From Geminocystis sp. GBBB08 (lineage in GTDB: Bacteria; Cyanobacteriota; Cyanobacteriia; Cyanobacteriales; Cyanobacteriaceae), in the NCBI RefSeq assembly GCF_016743215.1, contig NZ_VRZC01000002.1:1-64000 (forward strand): a stretch of 64,000 bases of DNA, given 5' to 3'. The translations under genes were made by a program, and so were the position numbers. Below are positions 21,836 through 31,970 of this stretch, piece by piece; the stretch's first letter is position 1; each line of letters opens with the position of its first letter. The notes beneath the pieces are model-generated. The model searched no databases, had not been told where the DNA came from, and worked only from the letters and a program-made list of their open reading frames with translations.

Positions 21836-22171
21836 TTATAATTCTTGTCTTAATTTAATCATTTGCTGATAGCGTTTTTGTCCTAACTCAATATCCTTTT
21901 TTGAGGTTTTTTGAGTTTTTTTCCCAAAGGCATGGAGAATATAAACCGCCTCTGGAAATCTTGCCACATAAAACACTCGGTAAATATCCCCCGTCGAGAT
22001 TCTAATTTCTTCAGTACCTTTACCAACAATAGGAATGGGTTTAAAATCAATAGGCTGTTTTCCTTGCTGAATCAACCTTAGTTCCAAACCAGCTTTACGT
22101 TTTGCGTCCTCTGGAAATGTTTTTAAATCATCTTTCGATGTGCCAATCCATTGGATCGATTTATCTGACAT
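21836..22171 (-). CDS. RelE/HigB-like toxin (Gp49 family type)
   Basis: GTEEIRISTGDIYRVFYVARFPEAVYILHAFGKKTQKTSKKDIELG. Confidence 0.9.
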   Translation of the reverse strand: MSDKSIQWIGTSKDDLKTFPEDAKRKAGLELRLIQQGKQPIDFKPIPIVGKGTEEIRISTGDIYRVFYVARFPEAVYILHAFGKKTQKTSKKDIELGQKRYQQMIKLRQEL

Positions 22172-22265
22172 TAAAATTTAATTTTAAGGTTATGCCAATC
22201 TATTTTATACCTTTTTTAATATAAATTCACTTATTTTTTTTATTGTCTCCTGATTTTTAGTTTCA

Positions 22266-22532
22266 TTATGCCTTAAATAAATTTAAAATTTCGTGTCGTA
22301 AAGGTTTATTAAAATTATCAGGAACTTTAAATAATCCCTTAGATAAACCTAAAAGACGTGGTTTATTTTCTTGACGATAACATTCCAAAATTTTGTCAAT
22401 TTCTTCATTACTTAAAACCTGATTTGATGATGAAATTTGATTTGATGATGAATGAATAACTACTTTTTCAGAATCTTGAATATTTGTTAAAAAAGTAACA
22501 ATTACTTTGGTTTTTTGAGGAATATTATCCAT
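22266..22532 (-). CDS. Orphan antitoxin-like protein (DUF2281-like C-terminus)
   Basis: C-terminal GLSKGLFKVPDNFNKPLRHEILNLF resembles the antitoxin tail motif; no adjacent toxin. Confidence 0.5.
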   Translation of the reverse strand: MDNIPQKTKVIVTFLTNIQDSEKVVIHSSSNQISSSNQVLSNEEIDKILECYRQENKPRLLGLSKGLFKVPDNFNKPLRHEILNLFKA

Positions 22533-22750
22533 ATTTTCTAAGAGTTTTATTTCTCCTTATTCGTAAATTCCTTCGACACTTTTTAACATAATTTACTCCT
22601 ATTAATTATTATTGTGTTAGATTTGTCAACTTAAATAAATCTTTTTAATTAAATTGTAGCTCTTATTTTCTCATTAACTATTCCATCTAATTGACAGTAT
22701 ATGACAAAAATTGCCATAATTGAAGTGACTAACCCTATTAATGAATCCCT

Positions 22751-23017
22751 ATGACAAGTCTGAATATATCTTTACCAGAATCAATGCGTACTTATATTGA
22801 CCAGCAAATGGCTCTTTTGGGTTATAGTACCGCTAGTGAATATATCAGAGATTTAATTCGCCAAGAGCAAAAACGCCAAGCTACACAAAGATTAGAAACT
22901 TTACTATTAGAGGGTTTAGAATCGGGCAAAGCTACCGATATGACTGAACAAGATTGGCTCGATATTCGTCAAGCTGTAGCCCAAAAATTAGCTAATCGTC
23001 AACAAAATAAGAAATAA
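22751..23017 (+). CDS. ParD-like antitoxin
   Basis: SLNISLPESMRTYIDQQMALLGYSTASEYIRDLIRQEQ RHH. Confidence 0.92.
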   Translation: MTSLNISLPESMRTYIDQQMALLGYSTASEYIRDLIRQEQKRQATQRLETLLLEGLESGKATDMTEQDWLDIRQAVAQKLANRQQNKK

Positions 23018-23343
23018 TGGGCGAAATTAAAAAAAGACCACAAGTTATCTCTGATTTAATCGCAATTGCTACATATATCGGGGAAAACAACCTAGAAGCC
23101 TCTGATAGTTTTCTGTTGGCGGCGGAAGAAACTTTTAGAGAATTGGGAAATTTTCCTCAAATGGGGAGACTCTGTCAATTTTCTCACCCAAAACTTGCTG
23201 ACATCAGACAAATAGGTATTAAAGGATTTAGAAAATATTTAATTTTTTATTGTTTGATTGAAAACGGGATAGAGATATTGAGAGTGATTCATGGAATTAG
23301 GGATATTGAGGTAATTTTAGAAGATTATCTCGATGTGAATTAG
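23017..23343 (+). CDS. ParE-like toxin
   Basis: RPQVISDLIAIATYIGENN...GFRKYLIFY..ILRVIHGIRDIE; overlaps parD. Confidence 0.92.
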   Translation: MGEIKKRPQVISDLIAIATYIGENNLEASDSFLLAAEETFRELGNFPQMGRLCQFSHPKLADIRQIGIKGFRKYLIFYCLIENGIEILRVIHGIRDIEVILEDYLDVN

Positions 23344-23443
23344 TTATAGTAATACTGCTTTCTTTAAAGGATCAATTTGATTAAAATTATTAGTATTTTC
23401 GAGAAATTCTACTCTTCCCTTGAAGCTACCCTCACTCCTCGAC

Positions 23444-23518
23444 TTAAATGCAAACTAGCTGATTCAATTTGATAATGTTAGTATCTAATAAATAACGATA
23501 TTGATTAATTTTAGTCAT
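23444..23518 (-). pseudogene. Truncated PIN (VapC-like) toxin remnant
   Basis: MTKINQYRYLLDTNIIKLNQLVCI* : PIN N-terminal motif then abrupt stop. Confidence 0.65.
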
Positions 23519-23747
23519 AAAGTTCTTGACGATTAAATTTGTATTTTTTAGGTAACTTATTAGTTTGAGAAATAGTCTCTGCTTCTGCTAAAAAATCCTC
23601 TAAGGGATCATTTAAAACCCTATTTTATTGTAAAAATTTATTTAAAATATTGGCAATTAATTCATCTTCTGATAAACCTAAATTACTAGCTAAAGTTTTT
23701 AAGTTAATGTCTTGATTTTCTGATATATTAATTAGTTTTTGAATCAT
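23512..23747 (-). pseudogene. Antitoxin-like remnant with in-frame TAA
   Basis: MIQKLINISENQDINLKTLASNLGLSEDELIANILNKFLQ*NRVLNDPLEDFLAEAETISQTNKLPKKYKFNRQELYD* in one frame, directly upstream of the PIN fragment. Confidence 0.65.
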
Positions 23748-23987
23748 AATTTTACCTCGTTTTATTAACTATTTGAACGTATCTGATATTATTGCTTTAT
23801 TTTGGAAATATTCTTTAAAAAAGTAAGAATTGTTTTCGTCTTTAACAGAATAGTATTAATATTTTTTAGGAGTTTTATTTTTTCATTATTATAAATTTAT
23901 TCAACATTTTTCAACATGATTTATACTCCCCTTATGATATTTTATTTATTAATAAAGTCTATTTGATTTTCCTCCACTTATCTTGAT

Positions 23988-24581
23988 TTAAAAACAACCT
24001 AATAGATTAGATGCACTCATCCCAATAGTAACGGCTTTTAATCTTTGAGATGGTGTACCATGATGATTACGAGACCATCTATTATGATCTCCTATACTGT
24101 AAGCAAGTGCTTGGATTTCTTGAATATCTCGTTGATCAAATACTATATTTGGTACAGCCTTCATATAAAAACCAGACAAACAATCGGCTTGTAACTCAGT
24201 TATGTGACTATTATTTCGATTAAAGCCATAGGCATTTTGCATAGCATGGGCATATTCGTGTCCAATTATGTAAGCTAAAGCCGCATCTCCAAAGCGATAA
24301 GCAAATGCTATCATATCGTTACTGATGTAAATTGAATGATCTAGTGGACAATAAAAAGCATTCATTGCTACCATAACACCACATCTAGTTCGACTACCCG
24401 CAGGAATTGGTTTATAAACTCTAGGAATCGCCTTATAACCATGAATATAAGCCACACCTGCATACATTGATTGAATAACGGCATCAGGATGCCACTCTTG
24501 GGCGATCGATCGACTCATCGTTAATAATGATATTATTGGGGTTGAAAGTGTTACTAAAGTTTTGACAATATTTATTTTCAT
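23988..24581 (-). CDS. Putative neutral zinc metallopeptidase, secreted
   Basis: YIIGHEYAHAMQNA and ELQADCLSGFYM; N-terminal hydrophobic segment. Confidence 0.82.
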   Translation of the reverse strand: MKINIVKTLVTLSTPIISLLTMSRSIAQEWHPDAVIQSMYAGVAYIHGYKAIPRVYKPIPAGSRTRCGVMVAMNAFYCPLDHSIYISNDMIAFAYRFGDAALAYIIGHEYAHAMQNAYGFNRNNSHITELQADCLSGFYMKAVPNIVFDQRDIQEIQALAYSIGDHNRWSRNHHGTPSQRLKAVTIGMSASNLLGCF

Positions 24582-24670
24582 TGAAGTTATGATGAAAGTG
24601 ATTATTTAAAATCAATTTTAATAAATAATTATTAATAATATTTACTCTAAAAAAATTTATAACTAATTTT

Positions 24671-25561
24671 ATGAAATCTTTTTTCTTAAAAATTAATCTT
24701 GTTCTCTTAATATTAGGAACTTTAATTATTATTCTTGTTAATTCTAAATCTCCAATTACTAACAAATTTATCTCAATAATCCCCATCAATTGGAATCAAC
24801 CTAAAGATGAAGATACATCAGAGCTTAATCAGGTATCAGCACTTCCTGTTAATTCTCAAGCAGAAGTTAAAAATAAACCAAGATTTTTAATTCCAATAAA
24901 TTGGAATAAACCTAAAAATGTCGGAAAACCGGGTCGTCGTCAAGTAGCCACAGGAGGGAGTCGTGGTAGTTGTGGTGATTTATTAAGCAGTCAAAAGAAT
25001 GAAAAAGGAACGTTAACAGCTTTAGTTCCCATTGCCATTGAAGGTTTAACTAACTCTAATAATCCTACTTTTTTTGTTTATTTACCCTATCAATCTAAGG
25101 AAAATTATAACTACGAATTTATTTTATTAAACGAGGAAGAAGAAGAAATTTATAAGGTTAAATTACCCATAAAACCTACTCCCGGAATTATTAATATTCC
25201 TCTACCAAATAATGTATCCATAGAAAAAGGTCAAACTTATTCTTGGACATTTTCTTTTATTTTTGCAGAAGCAAATACCCCTTGTAATCCTTCTCAAATT
25301 CCCATTACTGAAACCGTAGAAGGTGCAGTAAGTCTTGATAAAATTACTCCCAATGATACTGTATTAAAACAGCTAGAAACAGCAAATATTGAAGAAAAAA
25401 TTACCATTTATACAGAGCAAGGTTGGTGGTATGATGCTTTAGCTAGTTTAGCGAAGTTACGCCAAGAATATCCCGATGATTCTAATGTTTTATCGGCTTG
25501 GACTGAGTTTTTAAAAGTAGAACAATTAGAGAATTTAGCCACCGAAAAAATACTACCTTAA
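24671..25561 (+). CDS. DUF928 domain protein
   Basis: RGSCGDLLSSQKNEKGTLTALVPIAIEGLTNSNNPTFFVYLPY. Confidence 0.8.
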   Translation: MKSFFLKINLVLLILGTLIIILVNSKSPITNKFISIIPINWNQPKDEDTSELNQVSALPVNSQAEVKNKPRFLIPINWNKPKNVGKPGRRQVATGGSRGSCGDLLSSQKNEKGTLTALVPIAIEGLTNSNNPTFFVYLPYQSKENYNYEFILLNEEEEEIYKVKLPIKPTPGIINIPLPNNVSIEKGQTYSWTFSFIFAEANTPCNPSQIPITETVEGAVSLDKITPNDTVLKQLETANIEEKITIYTEQGWWYDALASLAKLRQEYPDDSNVLSAWTEFLKVEQLENLATEKILP

Positions 25562-25610
25562 AGCCATGATTTTGTTTAAGTAATTATGAATTTTGGAGTT
25601 TGTAAATTAA

Positions 25611-28600
25611 ATGAATAAGTCATTTTTAAAGCGATTGTTTCCACTTGCTACTATTAGCTTGATGGGAATATTCTACCTTGTACTAACAAAATTCCCAATC
25701 AAATCATTAATAACCTTACAATCAAATCAAGAAGTAATACAAAATGAAGCGGAAAATTTATTTAATGAAGGGTATCAACTATTTCAACAAGGTACAGCAG
25801 AATCATTGCAACAAGCAATAGTTAAATTTCAAAAAAGTTATATTTTATATCACAAAATATCAAATATAATCGGAGGAGCAGCTACTCTTAGTAATCTCGC
25901 AAATATCTATTCAGATTTAGGAGAGAAACAAAAAGCCTTAGATTATTATCAACAGGCTCTATCTTTATGGAAAGCGGGGAAAAATCTTTCTGAAGAAGCT
26001 ATGACCCTAAATAATATAGGAGTTATTTATAATGATTTAGGAGAGAAACAAAAGGCTTTACGTTATTATCAACAGGCTTTACCTTTATGGAAAGCGGAAA
26101 AAAATCTTTCTGGGAAAGCTATTACTATTAGTAGTATAGGGGCAGCTTATTCAGATTTAGGAGAGAATCAAAAGGCTTTACGCTATAACCAACAGGCTTT
26201 ATCTTTATGGAAAGCGGAAAAAAATCGTTCTGGAGAAGCTAACGCTCTCCATAATATAGGAGTTATTTATGATGATTTAGGAGAGAAACAAAAGGCTTTA
26301 CGCTATTACCAACAGGCTTTATTTTTATGGAAAGCAGAGAAAAATCTTTCTGGAGAAGCTAGCACTCTCAATGGTATAGGAGTTATTTATGATGATTTGG
26401 GAAAATATTCAGAAGCTCTTAAGTATTATCAACACGCTTTATCTTTATACAAGCCAGTGATTGATCGTTCTAAAGAAGCTGACACTTTCAATAATATAGG
26501 AATTGTCTACCATAAGTTGGGAGAGTATTCGGAAGCCTTGAAATATTACAAACAGTCTTTATCTTTAAACAAAGCAGTGGGAAATCGTTTTAAAGAAGCT
26601 ACCACTCTTAATAATGTTGGTATAAGTTTTTCAGATCTGGGAGATAAACAAAAGGCTTTAGATTATTACCAACAGGCTTTACTTTTACAAAAAACCTTCG
26701 GATATCGTTCTGGAGAAGCTGGAACTCTCAATAATATTGGTAGTCTTTATTCATATTTAGGAGATAAACAAAAAGCATTAGTAAATTTTAACCAAGCTTT
26801 AATTCTTTCAATACAAGTAGGAGATCGTACTGGTCAAGCAACAACTTTGAATGATATTGGTAGTATTTATTTATATTTAGGAGACAAACAAAAAGCTTTA
26901 GACAATTTTAACCAAGCTTTAGCTATTTTTAGACAAATAGGCGATCGCCCCAGTGAAGCTAAATCTCTCTATAACATCGCTGGCACACACAAAAGTCAGG
27001 GTAATCTACAAAACGCTCTCACAAACATCAAAGAAGCGATCGCCATTATCGAAAAATTACGCATAAATATTGCCAGTCAAGATTTACGCACATCTTACTT
27101 TGCAACCGTTCAAGATTACTATAAGTTTTATATCGAATTATTGATGGAATTACATCAGCAAAACCCCTCTGCTGGTTATAATATCACCGCTTTTGAAGTT
27201 AGCGAACAAGCACGAGCTCGTGGTTTAATAGATTTACTTAACGAAGCTAACGCCGATATTCGTAAAGATATTAATCCTCAATTAAAAGAAAAAGAACAAC
27301 AACTATTAAGCAAATTAAGAAGTAAAACCCAATATCAACTCCAATTAACTCAAGGGAAATATTCAGAAGAACAACTTAAAACTATTAAAAGAGAAATTGC
27401 AGATATAACCACTCAATTACAGCAAGTTGAAGGAGAAATTCGCACTCAAAATCCCCGTTATGCAGAAATAAGTCAACCAGAAAATATTAAACTTAAAAAC
27501 CTCAAAGACATTCAACAACAATTAGATCAAGATACCGTTTTATTATCTTATTGGTTAGGAGAAAAAGAGAGTTATTTCTGGGTAATTACTCCAAAATCTT
27601 TAACCAGTTATACCTTAGCAAATAAAAAGGAAATTGAAACTTTAGCAAATGAATTTAAGAATTTAATTGCAGATTCAAGTAAGAGTAATCGCCGTAAAAC
27701 CACTGCTCAAAAAGCATTTCAATTAACTGATAAATTATTAGCACCAGCAAAGTCACAATTAACTAATAAAAGATTAATAATTGTCCCCGATGGTGGTTTA
27801 CAGTATATTCCTTTTAACAGTTTAGCTAGTCTAAATAGCACACCAAAAACCTTTAAACCCTTAATATTTGACCATGAAATTGTTAACTTACCTTCCGCTT
27901 CAGTTATTATAGGAATCCGTGAAAATATGGCTAAACGTCCAGCAAATCAAAAAACATTAGCGGTTTTAGCAGATCCAGTTTTTACAGCCAATGATCCCAG
28001 AATTACTAATAATAATTCAGTCCCAAATAATCGAAATTTTAATAACAATAATCCTACCAATAATAATTCAGTTCAAAATAATCTCAAGCAAAATAATTTA
28101 TTAAGTTCATTAACCCTTGAAAGATTAACTAGAAGTTTTCCAACCAGAGATGGAAAATTAGTTTTCGATCGTTTACAAGGAACAAGAAAAGAAGCAGAAA
28201 ATATCTTAAAATTAGTACCTAATTCTGATAGTAAAAAATTCTTAGATTTTGACGCAAATTTAACCGCTATTAACAATCCAGAACTTAGTAAATATCGCTT
28301 TATTCTTTTAGCAACCCATGGCTTTTTAAATGGAATTAATCCCGAATTATCAGGAATTGTCCTGTCTTTAGTCAATGAAAAAGGTGAACAACAAGACGGT
28401 TTATTAATGACACCTGATATATTTAACCTTAATTTACCAGCCGATTTAATTGTATTAAGTGCCTGTGAAAGTGGCTTAGGAAAAGACGTTAAAGGTGAGG
28501 GAATAGTCGGTTTAACAAGGGGTTTTATGTATGCTGGTACATCTCGATTAATGTTAAGTTTATGGAAAGTTAACGATGAAATGACGGCAGAATTAATGAC

Positions 28601-28736
28601 TCGTTTTTATAAAGGAATATTACAAGAAAACTTAACCCCCGCTCAAGCCTTAAGAAAAGCTCAATTATCTATGTGGGAAGAAGGTAATGCTCCTTATTAT
28701 TGGTCTGCTTTTATATTACAAGGTGAATGGCGTTAA
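25611..28736 (+). CDS. TPR-CHAT protein
   Basis: About ten TPR units; CHAT motifs [10 protein letters not shown] and [29 protein letters not shown]. Confidence 0.93.
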   Translation: MNKSFLKRLFPLATISLMGIFYLVLTKFPIKSLITLQSNQEVIQNEAENLFNEGYQLFQQGTAESLQQAIVKFQKSYILYHKISNIIGGAATLSNLANIYSDLGEKQKALDYYQQALSLWKAGKNLSEEAMTLNNIGVIYNDLGEKQKALRYYQQALPLWKAEKNLSGKAITISSIGAAYSDLGENQKALRYNQQALSLWKAEKNRSGEANALHNIGVIYDDLGEKQKALRYYQQALFLWKAEKNLSGEASTLNGIGVIYDDLGKYSEALKYYQHALSLYKPVIDRSKEADTFNNIGIVYHKLGEYSEALKYYKQSLSLNKAVGNRFKEATTLNNVGISFSDLGDKQKALDYYQQALLLQKTFGYRSGEAGTLNNIGSLYSYLGDKQKALVNFNQALILSIQVGDRTGQATTLNDIGSIYLYLGDKQKALDNFNQALAIFRQIGDRPSEAKSLYNIAGTHKSQGNLQNALTNIKEAIAIIEKLRINIASQDLRTSYFATVQDYYKFYIELLMELHQQNPSAGYNITAFEVSEQARARGLIDLLNEANADIRKDINPQLKEKEQQLLSKLRSKTQYQLQLTQGKYSEEQLKTIKREIADITTQLQQVEGEIRTQNPRYAEISQPENIKLKNLKDIQQQLDQDTVLLSYWLGEKESYFWVITPKSLTSYTLANKKEIETLANEFKNLIADSSKSNRRKTTAQKAFQLTDKLLAPAKSQLTNKRLIIVPDGGLQYIPFNSLASLNSTPKTFKPLIFDHEIVNLPSASVIIGIRENMAKRPANQKTLAVLADPVFTANDPRITNNNSVPNNRNFNNNNPTNNNSVQNNLKQNNLLSSLTLERLTRSFPTRDGKLVFDRLQGTRKEAENILKLVPNSDSKKFLDFDANLTAINNPELSKYRFILLATHGFLNGINPELSGIVLSLVNEKGEQQDGLLMTPDIFNLNLPADLIVLSACESGLGKDVKGEGIVGLTRGFMYAGTSRLMLSLWKVNDEMTAELMTRFYKGILQENLTPAQALRKAQLSMWEEGNAPYYWSAFILQGEWR

Positions 28737-29020
28737 ATGTTCAGTTCGGTTTTTTCTTTGCCCATATTTATATACTCAGTAAAGGAATATAAAGATAGTG
28801 GTGAGGGTAGGCACTCATGGAAGAGACAAGAGGAATTTTTGAAACATTCAAATTATGACCTTGTTAAGTATCGCAATCCTTTTAAATGCGTCTTAACTTA
28901 TAACTTATGCCCATATAAAAGTTTGATCATCCTAGAAATAAATAAGAGTTTCTTCTCGAACTTCAGGTAAATTGTAAAGTTTTATAACAAATTCAATAAT
29001 TTTCATGGAACAGTAATAGC

Positions 29021-29100
29021 TAATTCCTGAGAGATAAATCAACAACCAAGAAGATTCATATTAGGATTTTAACTATTTTGCGTAAAAGCAATAAGTAAAT
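29021..29100 (+). repeat. Leader repeat, diverged copy of the 30163-30340 unit
   Basis: gtaatagctaattcctgagagataaatcaacaaccaagaagattcatattaggattttaactattttgcgtaaaagc. Confidence 0.65.
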
Positions 29101-29152
29101 CCGGATATATCAATCAAGAAACCTAATTTTATTGTAGAGGAGATCAATAATT

Positions 29153-30037
29153 ATGAATCAAAATAAAATTCAAAGAGCAAGAAAAATTATCGAAGAATAC
29201 GCCAATTTACACGCTGTGACAGCCGCAACTATAGGTTTTGTCGGTGGTCAGTTTGGTTTGGATAGAATTGTTCTTACAGGTTTTACTATAAGTATGATTA
29301 ATGAAATCTGTGATGAGTTATCAGTAACTGAGAATAAAGCTAGAGGAATCCACATAGTTTCTGCTATTGCTCGTCTTACAGTTAAAGGCACTGCAATGGC
29401 ACATACCCTACTTAATTGGATTCCAGGAGGCTCATTGGTTAATGGGTATGTAACATTCGTTTTAACGAAAAAAGCAGGTGATGAATGTATTGAAGATATT
29501 TTGAAAAATCGTATGACAACGGGACAACAAGCAAGACAAGCTGTAAATCGAGGACTAACGCATTTTGCCAATCGAGAAATTTCTCATTTTGTTGGGCACA
29601 TTACAGATACTTCTTTTGACGCATTAGGACATTTTTCTGAACCTTTAGCAGAACTTCTTAAAGATAGTGCAGTAGATGAGTATGGCAGAATTTTTATTAG
29701 CACTTTATTGACAAAAACAACCGAAGATATGGTTCAAGGGAGACGGCTAAATTTAGCGGAGGAAGTACGCACTGCCGTTTATGGAGTCTTGGCTGTTGCT
29801 TTACTTGATCATAGAATTCATGTAGATGACTCTTATGTACCAGATAGAGAAGCTAGAATTGAGGCGGCTAAACTATTAGAGCAACGTAACCCGGCTTTTA
29901 AAGCTTTTTTGGAGGAGCGAATTAAGATTATTGCCTCTACTCCTGATAAAGCAACTCACCTGAGAGAAACTCGCAAAATTGCCGAAATCTTGAGCAAAGA
30001 AATTAAACATATCCTTAACAAAAAAAGCTCAAAATAA
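29153..30037 (+). CDS. Membrane-associated protein, possibly DUF697-like
   Basis: AATIGFVGGQFGLDRIVLTGFTISMINEI and GGSLVNGYVTFVLTKKAGDECIEDI hydrophobic regions; RBS present. Confidence 0.5.
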   Translation: MNQNKIQRARKIIEEYANLHAVTAATIGFVGGQFGLDRIVLTGFTISMINEICDELSVTENKARGIHIVSAIARLTVKGTAMAHTLLNWIPGGSLVNGYVTFVLTKKAGDECIEDILKNRMTTGQQARQAVNRGLTHFANREISHFVGHITDTSFDALGHFSEPLAELLKDSAVDEYGRIFISTLLTKTTEDMVQGRRLNLAEEVRTAVYGVLAVALLDHRIHVDDSYVPDREARIEAAKLLEQRNPAFKAFLEERIKIIASTPDKATHLRETRKIAEILSKEIKHILNKKSSK

Positions 30038-30076
30038 CATTGCTCGAAGGTTTACTATCAAGGGCTTTTACAATTT

Positions 30077-30160
30077 ATTAGACATCTCCAGAAAACATTT
30101 TTTACAGACTTGTAGTAAGGGCTTCAGCCCTCATTGTCGCAAATATGGTCGATGTCTAAT
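30077..30160. mobile_element. MITE-like element (84 bp), ATTAGACATC TIRs
   Basis: attagacatctcca ... ggtcgatgtctaat. Confidence 0.7.
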
Positions 30161-30162
30161 GG

Positions 30163-30340
30163 CTAATTCCGATAAAGAAATCAGTAACAACCAAGCAGAT
30201 TAATATCAGGAATTTTAAAATTTTTGCGGAAAAGTAATAGCTCATCCTGATAAAGAAATCAACAATCAAGAAGATTAACATCAGGAATTTTAAAATTTTT
30301 GCGTAACAGTAATAGCCAATCCTGATAAAGAAATCAACCT
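30163..30340 (+). repeat. Tandem direct repeat, about 75-78 bp unit, 2.3 copies
   Basis: cctgataaagaaatcaacaa.caagaagattaa.atcaggaattttaaaatttttgcg repeated. Confidence 0.9.
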
Positions 30341-30377
30341 AAAAAAGTTAAAAAATTGAAATTCGAGGAAAGAAAAA

Positions 30378-31331
30378 ATGATTACATTAGGTATGAGTTT
30401 ATTTGGTCCCATTAATCTAGGTTTAACTATTAATGGAACAAACGGAAATGATTCTCTAATAGGAGATATTCTGGGAGATAAAATTTACGGTTTAGGGGGG
30501 AATGATTCACTCTCAGGAAAAGATGGTAATGATGTTTTGTATGGAGGATCAGCAAACGTCGCAGAGCTTAACTCTGGGAATGATTACCTTGACGGGGGTT
30601 ATGGAGACGATAGATTATATGGAGCTGATGGCAATGATATTCTATTAGGAGGATATGGAAAAGATACCCTCTGGGGTGGAATAGGTAGTGATAAACTTTA
30701 CGGTGGTTACGATAATGACACTCTCTATGGAGAAGCCAGTATTGATACTCTTTATGGAGATCAAGGTAATGACTGTTTAAGTGGTGGTACAGAGAACGAT
30801 CTACTCTATGGTGGTGATGGAAATGACGCAATGTTTGGAGACGGTGGAAATGACTATCTCGATGGTGGTGCCGGTAATGACAGTTTATCAGGATGGAATC
30901 CTTTTGGTTCTTCAGCCAATGATGTTGATACTTTGACTGGAGGTACTGGTAATGATACTTTAGTAGGTGGTTTTGGCAATGATTCATTTACTGGCGGAGC
31001 AGGTCAAGACAGCTTTGCTTTTCAAGGTTACGGACAAGGAGTAACCAGAATTTCAGACTTTAATAGCTATGATGATACGATCGTGATAACGTCTGGATAT
31101 TTCGGTGGCATAAGTAAAAACCGTTTTCTTTCAGATACTGAATTTTCTCTCGGTTCATCAGCAACTAGCTCTAGTACAAGATTTATCTATAACCGCAGTA
31201 CAGGAGATTTATTCTTTGACCCTGACGGAACAGGTTCAAGTAGTGCTGTGAAGTTTGCCCAACTTAATCCAAATACGTTTTTATATAATACGGATATTTA
31301 TATCTCTAATCTCACATCTATACTAACCTAG
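30378..31331 (+). CDS. RTX-type calcium-binding repeat protein
   Basis: Multiple GGxGNDxLxGG nonapeptides. Confidence 0.95.
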   Translation: MITLGMSLFGPINLGLTINGTNGNDSLIGDILGDKIYGLGGNDSLSGKDGNDVLYGGSANVAELNSGNDYLDGGYGDDRLYGADGNDILLGGYGKDTLWGGIGSDKLYGGYDNDTLYGEASIDTLYGDQGNDCLSGGTENDLLYGGDGNDAMFGDGGNDYLDGGAGNDSLSGWNPFGSSANDVDTLTGGTGNDTLVGGFGNDSFTGGAGQDSFAFQGYGQGVTRISDFNSYDDTIVITSGYFGGISKNRFLSDTEFSLGSSATSSSTRFIYNRSTGDLFFDPDGTGSSSAVKFAQLNPNTFLYNTDIYISNLTSILT

Positions 31332-31453
31332 ATATGGATGCAATAAAACAATAAGAGTTCAAATTGATTAGAAAGGCGTGCTGCGAAGCAGATCCCTTTG
31401 GGATCCCTTTTCTTTTTCCATATTACAAAAGATTTAGAACTGGGATAAGATTG

Positions 31454-31509
31454 TTAAAGACTAATTATATATAAAATTATTATATATAATTAGTCTTTAA
31501 TTTTTTTAT
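31454..31509. terminator. Bidirectional hairpin with perfect 21-bp arms
   Basis: ttaaagactaattatatataa-aatta-ttatatataattagtctttaa then T-tract; between convergent genes. Confidence 0.9.
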
Positions 31510-31512
31510 AAT

Positions 31513-31935
31513 TTATTGATGATTGTAATTAGTATTAAAAAATTTTTGTTTTCCTTTTATTGGAAATGGAATAATTGGCTTAATATCTTTCAATCTCCAA
31601 GCATATCTTTCTAATTCCCAATTTCCGCAATCTATTTCTAATTGTGATTGTTTAGCTAGTAACTCAGGAGTTATTTTTATACAATCTGTTAAATTACATA
31701 TCGCAATTGCCTTTCCAAAAGGAAATTCATTCCAATCCTTATAAAAATTATTTAATTCATGTTTATTAACTAAATAATTTGCTATATCCTTTAAATAAGG
31801 CTTACTTATTTTTGCAGAACAAATTAAAATTTTTCCTCTGTAATTGGTTGACCAAGATCTTGTTTCGTACTTTTTATAATTGAAAGCTATTAAAGAAGCC
31901 CAAGGTTGCCATAAACTAATAGCTTTTATTTGCAT
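31513..31935 (-). CDS. ASCH domain protein
   Basis: ISLWQPWASLIAFNYKKYETRSWSTNYRGKILICSAK. Confidence 0.88.
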   Translation of the reverse strand: MQIKAISLWQPWASLIAFNYKKYETRSWSTNYRGKILICSAKISKPYLKDIANYLVNKHELNNFYKDWNEFPFGKAIAICNLTDCIKITPELLAKQSQLEIDCGNWELERYAWRLKDIKPIIPFPIKGKQKFFNTNYNHQ

Positions 31936-31970
31936 AAATATCTATAAAAACTAAAATTAAATTAAATATC

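Noticed and set aside
24484-24789. 101-aa Asn/Ile-rich antisense ORF
   Set aside because: Overlaps two opposing real genes and has AT-driven composition.
30568-30987. 139-aa His/Tyr-rich antisense ORF
   Set aside because: Antisense of RTX repeats.
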